A DNA stretch of 32,955 nucleotides, from contig BMAT01007891.1 of the NCBI GenBank assembly GCA_019649035.1, positions 181,450 to 214,404 on the forward strand. The letters are read 5' to 3'. The DNA is from Elysia marginata (Eukaryota > Mollusca > Gastropoda > Plakobranchidae). The position numbers and the translations under genes were made by a program. Within the stretch, counting starts at the first letter, position 1. Each line of letters begins with the position of its first letter. Below are positions 21,366-32,837 of the stretch, in pieces. The notes below the pieces were generated by a model, which ran no database searches, had not been told where the DNA came from, and saw only the letters and a program-made list of their open reading frames with translations.

Positions 21366-23003
21366 CTGTAAAACGTGAAGTAGAAAATTCACAATCAGTA
21401 GTTTGTAATTGATGCAAGATTTTTTCCAATCCCCTAGTGACATTCTATTAGACTGTCCTATCACAAAATTTATCTACAATGCTCTTTTTATCGCCTCTCT
21501 AGTTTATTGACTTTCATAGTAAGTGATCAGAAAGTTTGTTATTCAGTGCAAATCTGAGTGCAGCTTTCCATGTAGTTTTACAGTTTACACAACGTCAAAA
21601 TATAAAAAAACAAGATTGAGTCAAAACTGCTAATATTACTTTTGAATAATCTAGGTGTCATGCCTTAGAGCTACTCTATTGGAACTGGAGTGATTAGTTA
21701 CTTAAAATTCAGTCAATTTTGATTCATTATGGAGCAATATTTTAAACAAATGAAATGTTAATCACAAGCAAATCTTAAGATATGTCCTTCGATTCTCGTG
21801 TACTTCTATTATTACAATTATTGCTATTATTTTTATTATTATCATTACTATTATTATTCCTCGCCATCATCGCCCTTCTCTCTTTACTCTTCTTTTCCTT
21901 CGTCTACCCTCCCCCCTCCCCAACCGCCACCACGCATCATTTTCAAAAAGAGTGTGGTTGTACGTCTACAAATTATTGTTTTTGAAACAAAAAGATCGAG
22001 TCAAACTAGAGAAAAACGTTACCATGGTGATCCTATTGTTGTCGTTATGGCTCAGGGTGGCGTAGAAGTGCATCATGAATTTTGGGTGGTCGCGGTACAT
22101 GTGGAAGATGTCCTTGACCCAGTTAAACCAGTCCTGGTACTTGGGTGTAGCAGCCCGGCAGTCGGTAGCGTGACTCGGATACTTAGCGTAGTCTCTTAGG
22201 GCCAGGTAGTAGGGTCTGGCGAAGTAGTCGGTAGGTGGCTGGCTGAAACCCAGCAATCTGTCAGAATAGAAACAGACAAAAAGATCCGTCACTAACACAT
22301 TATACATGTAGTCCTTTAACTCTCTCTCTCTCTCTNNNNNNNNNNNNNNNNNNNNNNNNNNNNNNNNNNNNTCTCTTTCTCTCTATCTATCTATCTATCT
22401 ATTTATTTATCTATCTCTCTCCCTCTCTCTCTCTCTCACACACAATCACATACTCTTTCTCTTTCTCTCATTCTCTCGATCACTCGCTAGCTTCCCCACG
22501 TCTCTCATGTACTCATAACTGCCATGAATCTACACCCATAGTCATACTCATATACAAAAATGTATATGTAAGAAGAAAGTAAACCCTTGAAGTTCACTTT
22601 TGCGTTTGCCCTTTGATTTACGTAATAAGTTTTCGAGATGTTGTAGGAACAAAAGATTTTTTGTACCTTTCCTTTTTACTGTGGATAGTTCTGAATCTGC
22701 GAAATATATACATACCTGTAGTTAAAAGGGGCGATGTTGACTGAGGCATCTGCCCAGGACGTGACGTAGCCGACCTTGGTGAAATCCTTCCAGATCCAGG
22801 GGTAGTCGTCTACAGGCTTAGCTCCCCTGTGATTCCTCCTGGACTCGGGCAGCTCTTCCTCGTGGTGACCTCAAGACAGTGAGAAACAATAAACACAAAT
22901 AAGAGGGCTGCGCGAAAACGTTGACTTCGACACGCTAAAATGGCTTTTTATATCACTATTATTATAATTGCAATTGCCATTTATTACATTCATTTTTTTA
23001 TTA

Positions 23004-23038
<35 letters not shown>

Positions 23039-25088
23039 GATATTACTATTACTACTACTATTATTATTATTACTATTATACTATTAATAATAATATTTAT
23101 TATTGTTATTATTATCATTATTATTATCAAGTGATATTTTCAAGCACTGCGATACATTTTTATTGTGAAAACTGCCATTAATAGGCTCTGTCAAAATCTA
23201 TCGCGATAGCCTGCCTGATGGGAAGTCAGCTTGAGAAAAATTAGTTTACAAGGTTTATAAACAATGGAGTAGCCTGTAGATTTATAATCCTAGTTGGCTG
23301 TTAGTTCGGAGTTACCACATTCCATAATATCTTTTCTTTATTATTTTGTAATTTGATTGAATATGATATAATTGTGTTACTACGTTACTACTTAGAACGC
23401 TCAGTTTTGTATGTCTTCGTATTTCACTGGTTTGTGTGTGTGTTTAGCTAAGGACTGATTTCTTCATGACCATCATCATAGTACCATCAAGATGATATGC
23501 AGCAGCTGCAGTAGACGCTCACGTGTAAATGTCGTTACCGTTATCGTCATCGTGATCTCAAGTCAATTTTTGCCATAATTTGACTAATATGTGTAAAGTT
23601 TTAAAATATATTGAACAGCCCTCACAATGTAGCCTGTTGCTGTTGTTTTTTTTTTGTTGTTGTAAATATGAATTAATAAAGGAAAATGTTAACTATTTTT
23701 AAAATAAAATTCTTTCTTGAACCATTTTAAAAAATAGAGACTGAACTTGGCATGATACAAGCAATACCAGGAAAACGATTTTCATTGTGGCGTTTCCACA
23801 TATTACGAGCTTGTGTTACTGACGCTAAAAGATGTCAGCGTGATTTTAATAAATTTTGTAAACTATGCATAAAAAATGTTATTATCATTTCATTCAAAAG
23901 GATGCTGCTAAAAATGTGTAACAAAAGGTGTCATGTCGCTAATTTTTTTTTTGTAAAACAGGAAGCTTCTAAATCCTGTTCTTGTGTTAGAGGAGTCGCT
24001 TTATAAATCAAAAGTAAAATTCTTAGATAATTTTTTGTTCGTGTGAAGCAAAAAATCGTGTTAAACGGGTTTGTGTTCAATTCTGTTCATTATTTTTTCC
24101 TTAGCCCGATAATGCGTTTAGATAGCTTAGTGTGCGCCTTACCTGTGAGGATAGGAAAGAGCGCAGCAGGCGTGCCGTCACCCATGATGTTGTAACCTTC
24201 AAGTTCTATCCCGCCTAGACTGTTCACGAGGTACTCCCTGGTAGACTTCATCCGGCGCAGCCAGGACATTCTCGACATGGAGTCGAAGCCCAGCATCACC
24301 ACAGACAAGCCACTCAATCCATTTGCTGGAGGTTTCGTCTTTTTCAGCCGCTCCCACACTGCTTGGTTGTTGGGGGCAACGCCCATGAGGATATCCACAT
24401 AGTCGTTGTTTGGAAGGCTAGGTGGCTTAGCGACGATTTGTGGCTTGGCTCTCGCTCCCGCCGCACCACCAACTGCAGCCGCTGCTGCTGCTGGTAGAGA
24501 TTGGTTTGCCGGAGGAGTAACGGGAACGGGGCGATTCAACCGTCGACACTCCACTTTGATAAAGTCGGAGGTAAGTTGTGAACCGCTGATGAAGTTTTGG
24601 ATTTTTGTACCCCACCGTACTCGATTGTCGTCCTTCGGCGGACGGATTAGTGGGAATACGTCACACGTAAAGTTTCCAACTTTGGCGATAGCTTCTTTGG
24701 AATATACCAAAGTACCGTTTTGGACGTGTACCCACTCTAACGTAGCAAAAGGGCACCTTAGAGGCGGCAGTTTCTTCACAAAAGACATCAAAAGCGGGTC
24801 GTCTAACTGAAGCGGCGGAAGGACACATTTCTGGGGAGAAGGGGTTGGAGCTTGCGGGGCAATCTCAGCCTCAGGCTCTAATTTCCCTGGCTTCTTGATG
24901 GTTTCGGACGAATCAGCACGGTAGATCAAGTCCGTGGACTGCCTCCTAAAGAGAAGAACGGTGTGTTGGTAGAAACTGGGGAATGCAAACAGGAACACCA
25001 AGCAGGATAAAAGCAACAGCAACAAGATCTTCGGTCCCGACATGCGCCGGTGAATTACAGGCCGCAACAGGTAGAGCACCACAGACAT
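20514..25088 (-). CDS. DUF229 (PF02995) family protein, complete four-exon gene
   Basis: Joining 25088-24143, 22869-22716, 22257-22023 and 21365-20514 gives 2187 bases: 728 codons plus TAG, with every junction on GT-AG and in frame. The N-terminus is short and basic, followed by one hydrophobic helix (about residues 20-40) and a Pro/Glu-rich stem, so a type II membrane protein of the secretory pathway is likely. The catalytic-like domain belongs to the alkaline-phosphatase/sulfatase superfamily. Visible candidate metal and nucleophile residues are D269-S270 in G-F-D-S-M-S-R, D304 and T306 in G-D-G-T, D356 in S-W-A-D, H437 and D439 in S-H-N-D, and D473-H474 in G-D-H-G. Cysteines 88, 112, 142 and 181, and the C-terminal C563/C573/C575 cluster, fit the family. 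Several N-glycosylation sequons are present. An Ala-rich insert (about 200-215) is low complexity. The substrate of this family is not established to my knowledge. The assembly gap lies in intron 2. Confidence 0.93.
21805..21860. repeat. (ATT)n-like tract in DUF229 intron 3
   Basis: Imperfect tta/att triplets followed by a C/T-rich stretch to about 21930, which on the minus strand is A/G-rich. Confidence 0.8.
22023..22257 (-). CDS. DUF229 gene, exon 3
   Basis: 235 bases between acceptor ctattctgacag|ATT and donor ACCATG|GTAACG (22017-22022). It encodes residues 367-445: G-F-S-Q-P-P-T-D-Y-F-A-R-P, a Cys, then F-M-M-H-F-Y-A-T-L-S-H-N-D, the predicted metal-binding block. Confidence 0.92.
22321..22438. 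repeat. (TC)n/(TATC)n microsatellite interrupted by an assembly gap
   Basis: TC repeats on both sides of 36 Ns (22336-22371), then ctat repeats and TC repeats again. The true length is unknown. It lies within intron 2 of the DUF229 gene. Confidence 0.95.
22336..22371. other. Assembly gap (Ns)
   Basis: 36 consecutive N characters inside a TC repeat. Confidence 1.
22716..22869 (-). CDS. DUF229 gene, exon 2
   Basis: 154 bases. The acceptor is ...cttgag|GT and the donor TACAG|GTATGT (22710-22715). It restores Gly316 across the phase-1 junction and encodes H-H-E-E-E-L-P-E-S-R-R, then D-D-Y-P-W-I-W-K-D-F and G-Y-V-T-S-W-A-D, typical of the family. It is too short to stand out as an open frame. 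Confidence 0.9.
22957..23131. repeat. (ATT)n/(ACT)n microsatellite in DUF229 intron 1
   Basis: Long run of tta/att with some act triplets. It creates an Ile-rich open frame on the plus strand that is not a gene. Confidence 0.93.
23132..24142 (-). other. DUF229 intron 1, remainder
   Basis: AT-rich sequence. A plus-strand open frame at 23752-24006 (84 codons, Cys- and Lys-rich) has no recognisable domain and probably is not a gene. Confidence 0.5.
24143..25088 (-). CDS. DUF229 gene, exon 1 (coding part)
   Basis: ATG at 25086-25088, 315 codons plus one base, ending CTCACAG|GTAAGG (donor 24137-24142, phase 1). It encodes the membrane anchor, stem, Cys-rich lead-in, G-F-D-S-M-S-R and the conserved G-Y-N-I-M-G-D-G-T block up to P-I-L-T-G. 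A second Met at residue 16 could also serve as start. The first is chosen because its basic residues (R-P-V-I-H-R-R) suit a type II anchor. Confidence 0.92.
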
Positions 25089-26468
25089 GGCTTTAGTGAG
25101 ATGTCTTCCTTGAGACCTCCTCTAAACTTTTTACAAACCACACAAGCAAATGGAAGGAAATTAACAAGGTTTAGAAGAGTTGGGTTTCATTCAACTGACC
25201 CTGGAACATTGCACTATGTGGCTATAAAGACTTTGTCTTCATTCAACTACCATTGAAGGAATGTTCCCTAAATAAGTGATGTCGTAAAATGTATTTCAAA
25301 AAGAGACTTAAGGTGTAGAGTAAAAGTATAAGTCCTCAGCAGATAAATTGGACTGGGTTTTGCATAAAGCGCTTTCAATGCTTAGTGTCCTACTTGACAC
25401 TCGTATTTCGGAATTTAGTGTTTACTGGATAACATGGGCATGGAAAGTAGAACTGATTAAAAAAGGGAGATGTATGAAACAAGTGTTTATTTTTCCCTGA
25501 ATCTTTACGAAGCTACATGTATGAAATCATACTGCAAGTCGCAGAGCACCATGCGAGTCCATCTAAACGGTGCTTGATTAGGAAGTTGTTTTTTTTTTTT
25601 CGTTCACTGTGGTATAAAAAAAAGGGTGCCAGATCAAGAGGAGCTTAAAGCCTGAAGTTTAGTAAAGAGCTTTAGAAGTTGGTCATTATGTTTATAGCGT
25701 GTGTGTTTTGCTAGAAATTTAGCCCAGGATGTTTTTGTGGTTTTTATACTGCAGGATGTATTTCAAGACATAGCCCATCATAACATGCCGTCTGGTTTTA
25801 CACTAGAACGTGTTTTGTCTGTCAATTGAGACACAAACTTTTGCCAAACACAAGACAATAGGCAAGGAGTTTTGTTTTTCTTCCTTCACACAGTAAAATT
25901 TGTTCTTTCAGTATTTATTTATCATCAGGCCTATCTTGAACGTGTTATCATCTGTGTGGATGACTGGTACTTATCATGAATGGTACTTGTCGTAAAGCTG
26001 GTGCACGTGCAGGAAAATGCAGTACCTTGTGTGAGTCTGAAAAATAAAAATAAATTAAGCAAAGCTCAACTTTTGGAGTATCAATAACAATATATTAAAA
26101 TGCGTTTGTACACATTTTTACTTACCTACCTAGTAAACGAAACATTATGTGCTAGAGGACAGGGAATGAAAAGGAGAGTGTCATTCTACGTGTATTTTTA
26201 ATGAGTAGCAAATAAATAAAATCCAAAAAAACGTCCGTCTTTTGCTCATCTATAAATCTAGTCTTAAGCAAAAAATAGTAATAAAAAATTTTACTGAAAA
26301 TGATAAACTGAAATATAAAGTGAAAAAAGGGATTTTTTCATATATATATATATATATATGTGTGTGTGTCTATATATACATACATATAGATATATAGAGA
26401 GATAGAAAGATAGATAAATAGATAGATAGATCGATAGATAGATTGATAGATGGATGGATGGATGGATG

Positions 26469-26525
<57 letters not shown>

Positions 26526-28060
26526 GTAGATAGATAGATAGGTAGGTAGGTAGAAAGATAGATCTAGATCGATATGGAGAGAAGATGATATATTGTTATA
26601 AGATGCAAATTGATGTTTTCAAGATTGGACTGGTGCAGTCAATATGCGGTCACATAAGGACATGAAAGGCAGACACAGTCCAGTCTATTACTCGACCAGG
26701 TCGGGTACACCCCAGTTAGTAGTTTATAATCAGGTTGAATCCGATGCATTCGACCCCGGACTTTAATCTTTCCTTTGATGCGCCCAACCTTTGATCTCAA
26801 GGCGCTGAAGCTATAGGAATGAATGGCATTATTTAAAATTGGTTTTTGTCTTTGGCCGGCCTAGCACAAAGTTTTGAGTTCTATCTTGTATTGATTTTGT
26901 GGCCATAAGAGGTTCTAATAAAACAAACACACACATCTTCAATGTTTGCTTTTAAGAAGAAAACAAGTACTTTAAACTATGAATTTAATCAATAATTGAA
27001 TGAGAGCAACTTTTTTGTTAAACTAACATTTCAGACATGAACCTAAAAACCGGTTACCAATAAACGCACGGTAACTAGTTTTAAACTAATACAATGAAAT
27101 GATTAAATAATAATTTACAGAATCCATAAGTAAAAAAAATTGTCAAAGTCACCAATAGCTCACCTCGGCACATGACGAGGAGTTGCAAGCTAGGAACACC
27201 CATAAACAAATAAGCAACAGTTATAAATGTAATCATAGAAACGTTTAAGAAATGACTGGAAATATATAAGTCGGCTAGAGGAGTGGTTTGTAAGCTCTTT
27301 AGACCCTTTTTTCAGGAAAAAAATTCCATATTTATTTACCTACGGTTTTCCCTCCATTAAATAAAAAGTAAAACTTCACATCGATCTCCTGTCTTCCAAA
27401 CACATTGATTGAGAAACGCATCGGCTAAAAACACTTTTTATGACTTTCAAAAAGAGTAAAAATACACCCAAAGCTGGTGCAGATAATACAGAAAAAGAAG
27501 AAAACACTCAAAAAAAAATTGAAGAAAAACAGAGCCAGCAGCTGGGGAGCTGAGGAAACAGGTTTGCCAACCTGACAAGCCAATCGGAAGTGTAAATCGA
27601 AAAACTTATAGATAGAATATACCTCAACAAGCTGAAACGCAGGTCTTTGTACTGAGCACAGCAAGGTGAAAATACATGATTATTCCATGTGTGTTCGCTG
27701 CTCTAGACGCACTGTCGTCCTGTGGCATTAGCTCCTCACTTTTCTCCCTGGGTCACGTGCTTATTGCTCGATAAGAACATAAACTGAGATTAATTAGTGT
27801 GGCGGCTATGGCCAATCAGTTTTATGAAAAGTAAATTTGCCTACACTATGAAATAATAACTTATAGTGTAGGTCACTCTAGCTCTATAACCATTACAGAC
27901 AAATTTTGCTAATTAGTGAAAATTAGAAATGTTCTCATAACTGTTTGGAATGACATCTAACGTATACATCTGAACTGGCCTGTTAGATCTAAAACCTCGA
28001 AAATTAAAACAAAAATTAATCAAAGTAGAATAAAACAGGGAATTCGAATGATGCACAGAA
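25089..28060. other. Upstream flank of the DUF229 gene, no gene recognised
   Basis: It should contain the promoter and 5' UTR of the minus-strand DUF229 gene, but I see no convincing TATA box or first exon boundary. A compound microsatellite lies at 26340-26560. The open frame at 27425-27664 (-) is Phe-rich and fortuitous-looking. Confidence 0.45.
26340..26560. repeat. (TA)n(TG)n(GATA)n(GATG)n compound microsatellite
   Basis: TA run at 26341-26359, TG run, then gata/gatg/ggta tetranucleotides up to about 26560. Confidence 0.95.
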
Positions 28061-28568
<508 letters not shown>

Positions 28569-29758
28569 CGAAGCCGAGAAAAGGAATAGTGAGTAATAAA
28601 AGGTACATGACCGAAAGAAAGAAAGAGAGAAGCAGGAATAAAAGTTAAATCAAAGTTTAGTTGTCGGTTATTAACTGAAAGTGCGAAAAAGATAAAACAG
28701 AAAGAAATCTTTTTATAAACTCCAAAGTCTCTTCTCATGACCAATCAATTGCTTTCAAAGGCGTTTCTTTTAGATGTAACGAACCCAGGGTTTTCTTCTG
28801 TTAAAAATTAGGTCAACAGAAGGTGAAAAAGTCCAGTTTTGACATTTTCAATCCGGTTTGTTCTAGAGCTGTGATGCTACATGTATCAGGTTTCTAAGAG
28901 AGATTATTTCAATGCTCTTTGGGCAGATGTGATGAGTTCTATTTCAGCTGATGACATGTTGACCTGTCAAACATGTTGAAAGCGTCTCGAGCAACATCGA
29001 TAATGGCAGTCTATAGCTATTTTATTAAGCTCGTCGCTAATACTGTTCATGATGTCGAAATGGTGTAAGTTGTTTGTTTTTTTTTTGTTTTTTTTTGTTT
29101 TGTTTTTTGGTTTTTTACCTACATCGGATATAATAAACGAGTAGAGTCAACATAACGCGAGACAGCAGACAGACTGTCAGTATTGAAAGCGCTTGTGGAA
29201 AAAGTAAACGCAAAGATTTGGTCAGCATGATTGTAGATACATATATAATGTTCCTACAGGCAAACTAATGCTTGCTGTGTTTTCGTGGCAGGTAATATAC
29301 ATTATACATGCATAATTAACGAGTTGAGGTCAGATGTCTCATGTCAGTGGTGGCTGAATTTGTTGAGGTGGAGTGGAGCCGGATCTAAAGTTTCTTAAGC
29401 AAAAGGTCTAGGTAAGAGCTTATGATGTTTGAAAGATGTGGGTTTTTCAGTAAACTCTTTTTCTCATTTTACGGGACTCCGCTAAGGTAACCGAGCACAA
29501 CTACTAAGAATACTAAATAACATCCACCGATATCGTTTTAAAAAGACAAAAATGAGAGGATATTACAAAAAAATAGCTTGGATATTATACGAATCGATCG
29601 ATTTAAAGTTTAAAATACGCTAGTAGTTCCCCGACAGACTAGAATCAAGCTTTGAGTAGCAGCTAGAGACAACGCAACAGTCTAAAACTCTGGCAAAGCC
29701 TTGCACTGCTTATGTGAGGGTACTCATTATATATCTGGGACGGATGAGGAAACATCGA
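28569..29758. other. Non-coding stretch
   Basis: No gene recognised. A T-rich run with G interruptions at about 29073-29115 is low complexity. Confidence 0.5.
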
Positions 29759-29935
29759 CGAATATTCAAAGATTCAAAGTAAGAAATTAGCAGTTGATTA
29801 AAGTAGGTTTAAGGTGAGAATGGCCAAAAATATTTCCTTTGGTGTGATTCGAATCCTTGATTTACAGTAGCTTCGGCACCCTCCACCTTGCTGCTCCAAA
29901 AAAACTTTGCTCTAACCATGTAGCTACTACGCCTT
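29759..29935 (-). mobile_element. SINE family 2, full-length copy (d)
   Basis: On the minus strand the element starts with a tRNA-like head: A box TAGCTACATGG (29916-29926), followed by ttagagc as in many tRNAs, and B box GGATTCGAATC (29846-29856), again 70 bp downstream of the A box start. The stretch gaagctact between the boxes matches copy (b) exactly. The body has ccttaaacctactttaatca, actgctaatttcttacttt and gaatctttgaatattc, matching copies (a)-(c). Confidence 0.8.
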
Positions 29936-30275
29936 TTAAAAATACATTAAATGGAGACGGACTTAGCTTGCACTTCGTTATTTAATCTAAAAAGGAAACA
30001 TTAACCAGGCTAAGCCTGGGCTCAACCCCTGGACCTTCTACCCGAAGGCTGTAATAAGTTGACATGAATGAAGTTCACTTAAAGGTGAATTTCATTGCAA
30101 TAACTAGACCGACTGTGTTCTACTTTCACTTTGTTTTCGTAGTCTTGCCTTTCGCTTCATAATCACTTGCATTTCAAATAAGTTTTATGTCGAAAAATAA
30201 ATCTTTTAATTATTTAAAAAACGTGATATTTACTAGGAAAAGGGATTAAATTTATTGACACGACTTTTATATTAA
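29936..30275. other. Non-coding stretch
   Basis: No gene recognised. A perfect odd palindrome ccaggctaagcctgg (about 30006-30020) is next to a weak B-box-like string on the minus strand, too little to call an element. Confidence 0.4.
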
Positions 30276-30836
30276 ATGTTCAAACGTTGCAATTTGAAAA
30301 ATCCTTGCTATGTTCGAAGCATGGAAGCTATCAAATCATTCAGAAAGGTTTTAATATCAACGATAGCATGTCGATCCAAACAACAAGAAGGACCTACAGG
30401 AAAGGTTGTATGGACTCTATTGGAGGCAAATCCGACAGCTTTATCGAATACCCAATTGTATCAGCAATCAACAATTTTATGGATCCTAGGCTTCCTTCCG
30501 AACAGATTACAATTTATGCCATTACAAATGGAAAGCGTTCGGAATTGTGGTTGTAAAAATACGGGCGCGCCCCAGGGGTGTGTTCGTCTCCTGCACTATA
30601 TTCAATCTGCGCATTTGATTATAGAGCCACAAAGAAACACTTGTTCAATCAAATTTGCTAATTGCACTACTTTACAGGGTCTCTTAAGCAATCCAGAGGA
30701 AGCCTACAAATCTGAAATCAACAGTTTTGTGACTGCTGCAATAATAACCATTTCACTTAAGTTTTTAATTTTATCAAAGCGAAAGAAAATAATGTTTGAT
30801 TCCAGGATAAATAAAGAACCTGTTACCCTACTGTAG
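30276..30836 (+). pseudogene. Non-LTR retrotransposon reverse transcriptase relic
   Basis: The 186-codon frame ends with a sequence typical of the palm domain of CR1/jockey-like LINE reverse transcriptases. It has I-L-W-I-L-G-F-L-P-N-R, N-T-G-A-P-Q-G-C-V followed by a degraded L-Y segment, then S-I-K-F-A-N-C-T, L-L-S-N-P-E-E-A-Y, and at the end D-S-R-I-N-K-E-P-V-T. The catalytic F-A-D-D is F-A-N-C here, so the enzyme is dead. The first 100 residues align poorly and an overlapping frame (30287-30556) may hold part of the original sequence. No endonuclease domain or 3' tail is seen. The exact clade is a guess. Confidence 0.75.
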
Positions 30837-31101
30837 TCCGATGGCAAAACAGGATCTATGGTTTGCAGCTATAAGTATTAAGACCTTAAGGTAGACACTA
30901 GATATAACTGGCACACTCATAATGATGATTTAGGCAAAAGATTAATCCTGGGTTACACTTTCTACACAAGGTCAAGTCTTTCAATGGTAATCTTGAAATG
31001 TGCAATTTATTCAAAAGGCCACCACTTAATATATATTAGTTTGTTTATTCATTTTTTGTAGTAAAATAGGCCTACGCATTTTTGCGGGTTTAATCAAATA
31101 A

Positions 31102-31257
31102 TGTAAGAATGGTCTCTGTGGGATTATCTGGCAAGTTAGTATTATGTTTACACAAAGGCGTGACTTGCCGACTGTGATCTGTCAATGTTATCTTGGCGCA
31201 ATAAACAGTTTAGTTGCACACACTCGAACTGCAGTCACGATTCTGGGTCTAACTACA
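31102..31257 (+). repeat. Possible 5' LTR of the Ty3/gypsy relic
   Basis: A segment beginning TGTAAGAATGG and ending ACA, with a poly(A)-signal-like AATAAA at 31200-31205, lies upstream of the gag relic. Only one copy is in the window and I see no convincing primer-binding site, so the limits are guesses. Confidence 0.2.
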
Positions 31258-31544
31258 TGTCTTAATTTGTTTGTCCAGTAACACTATATGGCCCACAACC
31301 TTTGGATAATTATGATATTGAACGAACCTAGAGATTGAAAATTAGGGAAGTGCTAAGCCAATTTCAGACATAAAATTGATCTGGATGTACAGGGAGAGGA
31401 GTGTTATTTGAAGTTACTTAGGGTTGTGTAATTTACACTTAACGGCCGCGAAAAAGTCGCCGTCCGTGTGTAAAGAGTTAAATTGAGATTTAGTTCGACA
31501 CCACAAAGTAAACTCTAGATCAAAAAGACTTGTAAGTTTCTAGA

Positions 31545-32837
31545 ATGGCTGAAGCATTAAACCCTAAAAGGTTTACCTCCAGTTTGTCTCCTCCTAAGAA
31601 ATTAGATTTTTCAATAAGAAATGAAGTACAACAAAACTGGAAGCGTTTTCACAGACAGTGGAAAAACTACGCTATAGCTTCAAGATTGCAACCTGTCAAA
31701 TATCATCAATGCCTTAGAATTGTTCTGTATATGGGAAGGAAATGAGGTCTTTGAGTTCTACCCTTTTCACAAAAGATACCAGAAAACTGGGGAGAGCATA
31801 GATGCTTATCATACAGAACTAAAACAGTTAGCAAGAAAGTGCGCGTTTCATGATGAGGATAGGATGATTAGTGACAGGCTGGTAATCAGAATCGTGGACG
31901 ACAAAACCAGAGAAAAACTTCTAGAAAAGAAACAGCTTAACCTAGGAGAAGCTTTAGACATATGTAGAGCCCAAGAACAAGCTACTGCTCAGGCAAAACA
32001 AATAAGTGCCATCACTGCTGGAAATACAGTCCAGTCTGGATTTTAAAAGAAGTTCAACGGTTTCAAAACACATAACAAACCAGCTACTGAAACTGCAAAT
32101 GCAGTACGCTGTACTTGTTGTGGAAAAACACACAGTGTGGGAAAATGCGCAGCCCAAGATGCTACATGCTACATCTGTAAAAACGGGGACATTTCTCCAA
32201 ACTCTGCAGGAATAAAGGAAAAATAAAGGTCAATGCGTTAGATGTTTTTGAAGACTGGCGCCTTTTTAGGAACGATTTCAAGTCACACAGAAAGCCCATG
32301 GAAAGCAAGGGTGTTCGTCAATGGCAAAGACATGGCCTTCAAAATAGACACGGGAGCGGATGTCACTGTCATTCCTGAAGCTTTGATTCTAACTGGAGTA
32401 ATTTTCACTCCTACCTCTAGGAAATTTTATGGTCCAGGTAATATGGAAGTGGGAGTACTTGGCAAGTTTCCGGCAACCTTGCAGCTGAATTCTGGAAATA
32501 GAGCAAATCAAGATATTTATGTCCTAAAAGGGCAGAAAGAAGCGTTGGTAGCCAGACCAGCAATTCAAGCACTAGACATGATTAAAAGAATCAATTTGAT
32601 CACAGAACCAGAGGACGCAGGTAAAGAAAAGTCGACCAAAAATAAAGATATTGGTCCCCATATTCAAGAGAAATATCCAGAACTCTTCTCGGGCCTCGGG
32701 AAACTCGACAGAGAATACACAATAGAAATTAAAGATGATGCAACACCGTCCTCGGTCTTCACGCCAAGAAGAATATCTATACCTCTTCAAAAGAAAGTTG
32801 AGGAAGAGTTAAAATGACTGCAGAATATTGACATCAT
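31545..32837 (+). pseudogene. Ty3/gypsy retrotransposon relic (gag, protease, start of RT)
   Basis: The gag-like start at ATG 31545 (K-L-D-F, W-K-R-F-H-R-Q-W-K-N-Y) breaks after about 60 residues. It resumes in another frame at about 31720 with Y-Q-K-T-G-E-S-I-D-A-Y and D-R-L-V-I-R-I, with the intervening gag helices missing. A stop lies at 32044-32046. A zinc-knuckle region follows (C-T-C-C-G-K-T-H then C-Y-I-C), with a frame change inside the second knuckle. The original frame returns before 32242. There the retroviral-type aspartic protease is seen, with the F-K-I-D-T-G-A-D-V-T-V-I-P active site, then the lead into reverse transcriptase (E-K-Y-P-E-L-F-S-G-L-G, P-R-R-I-S-I-P, V-E-E-E-L-K) and a TGA at 32815-32817. 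Homology stops near 32837, so the RT core, RNase H and integrase are absent. Relatives are the K02A2.6-like/mag-type elements common in invertebrates, a family call made from memory. Confidence 0.85.

Noticed and set aside
20988..21371. 127-codon plus-strand frame
   Set aside because: Antisense shadow of DUF229 exon 4, which has clear family motifs and splice sites.
22940..23134. Ile-rich plus-strand protein
   Set aside because: Translation of an (ATT)n microsatellite within a DUF229 intron.
24406..24810. 134-codon plus-strand frame
   Set aside because: Antisense shadow of DUF229 exon 1, GC-rich with an Ala-rich tract produced by the antisense of the Ala/Gly codons.
30006..30036. Third type of SINE from a palindrome plus a B-box-like string
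   Set aside because: The B box is imperfect and no A box or body was found at a sensible distance.
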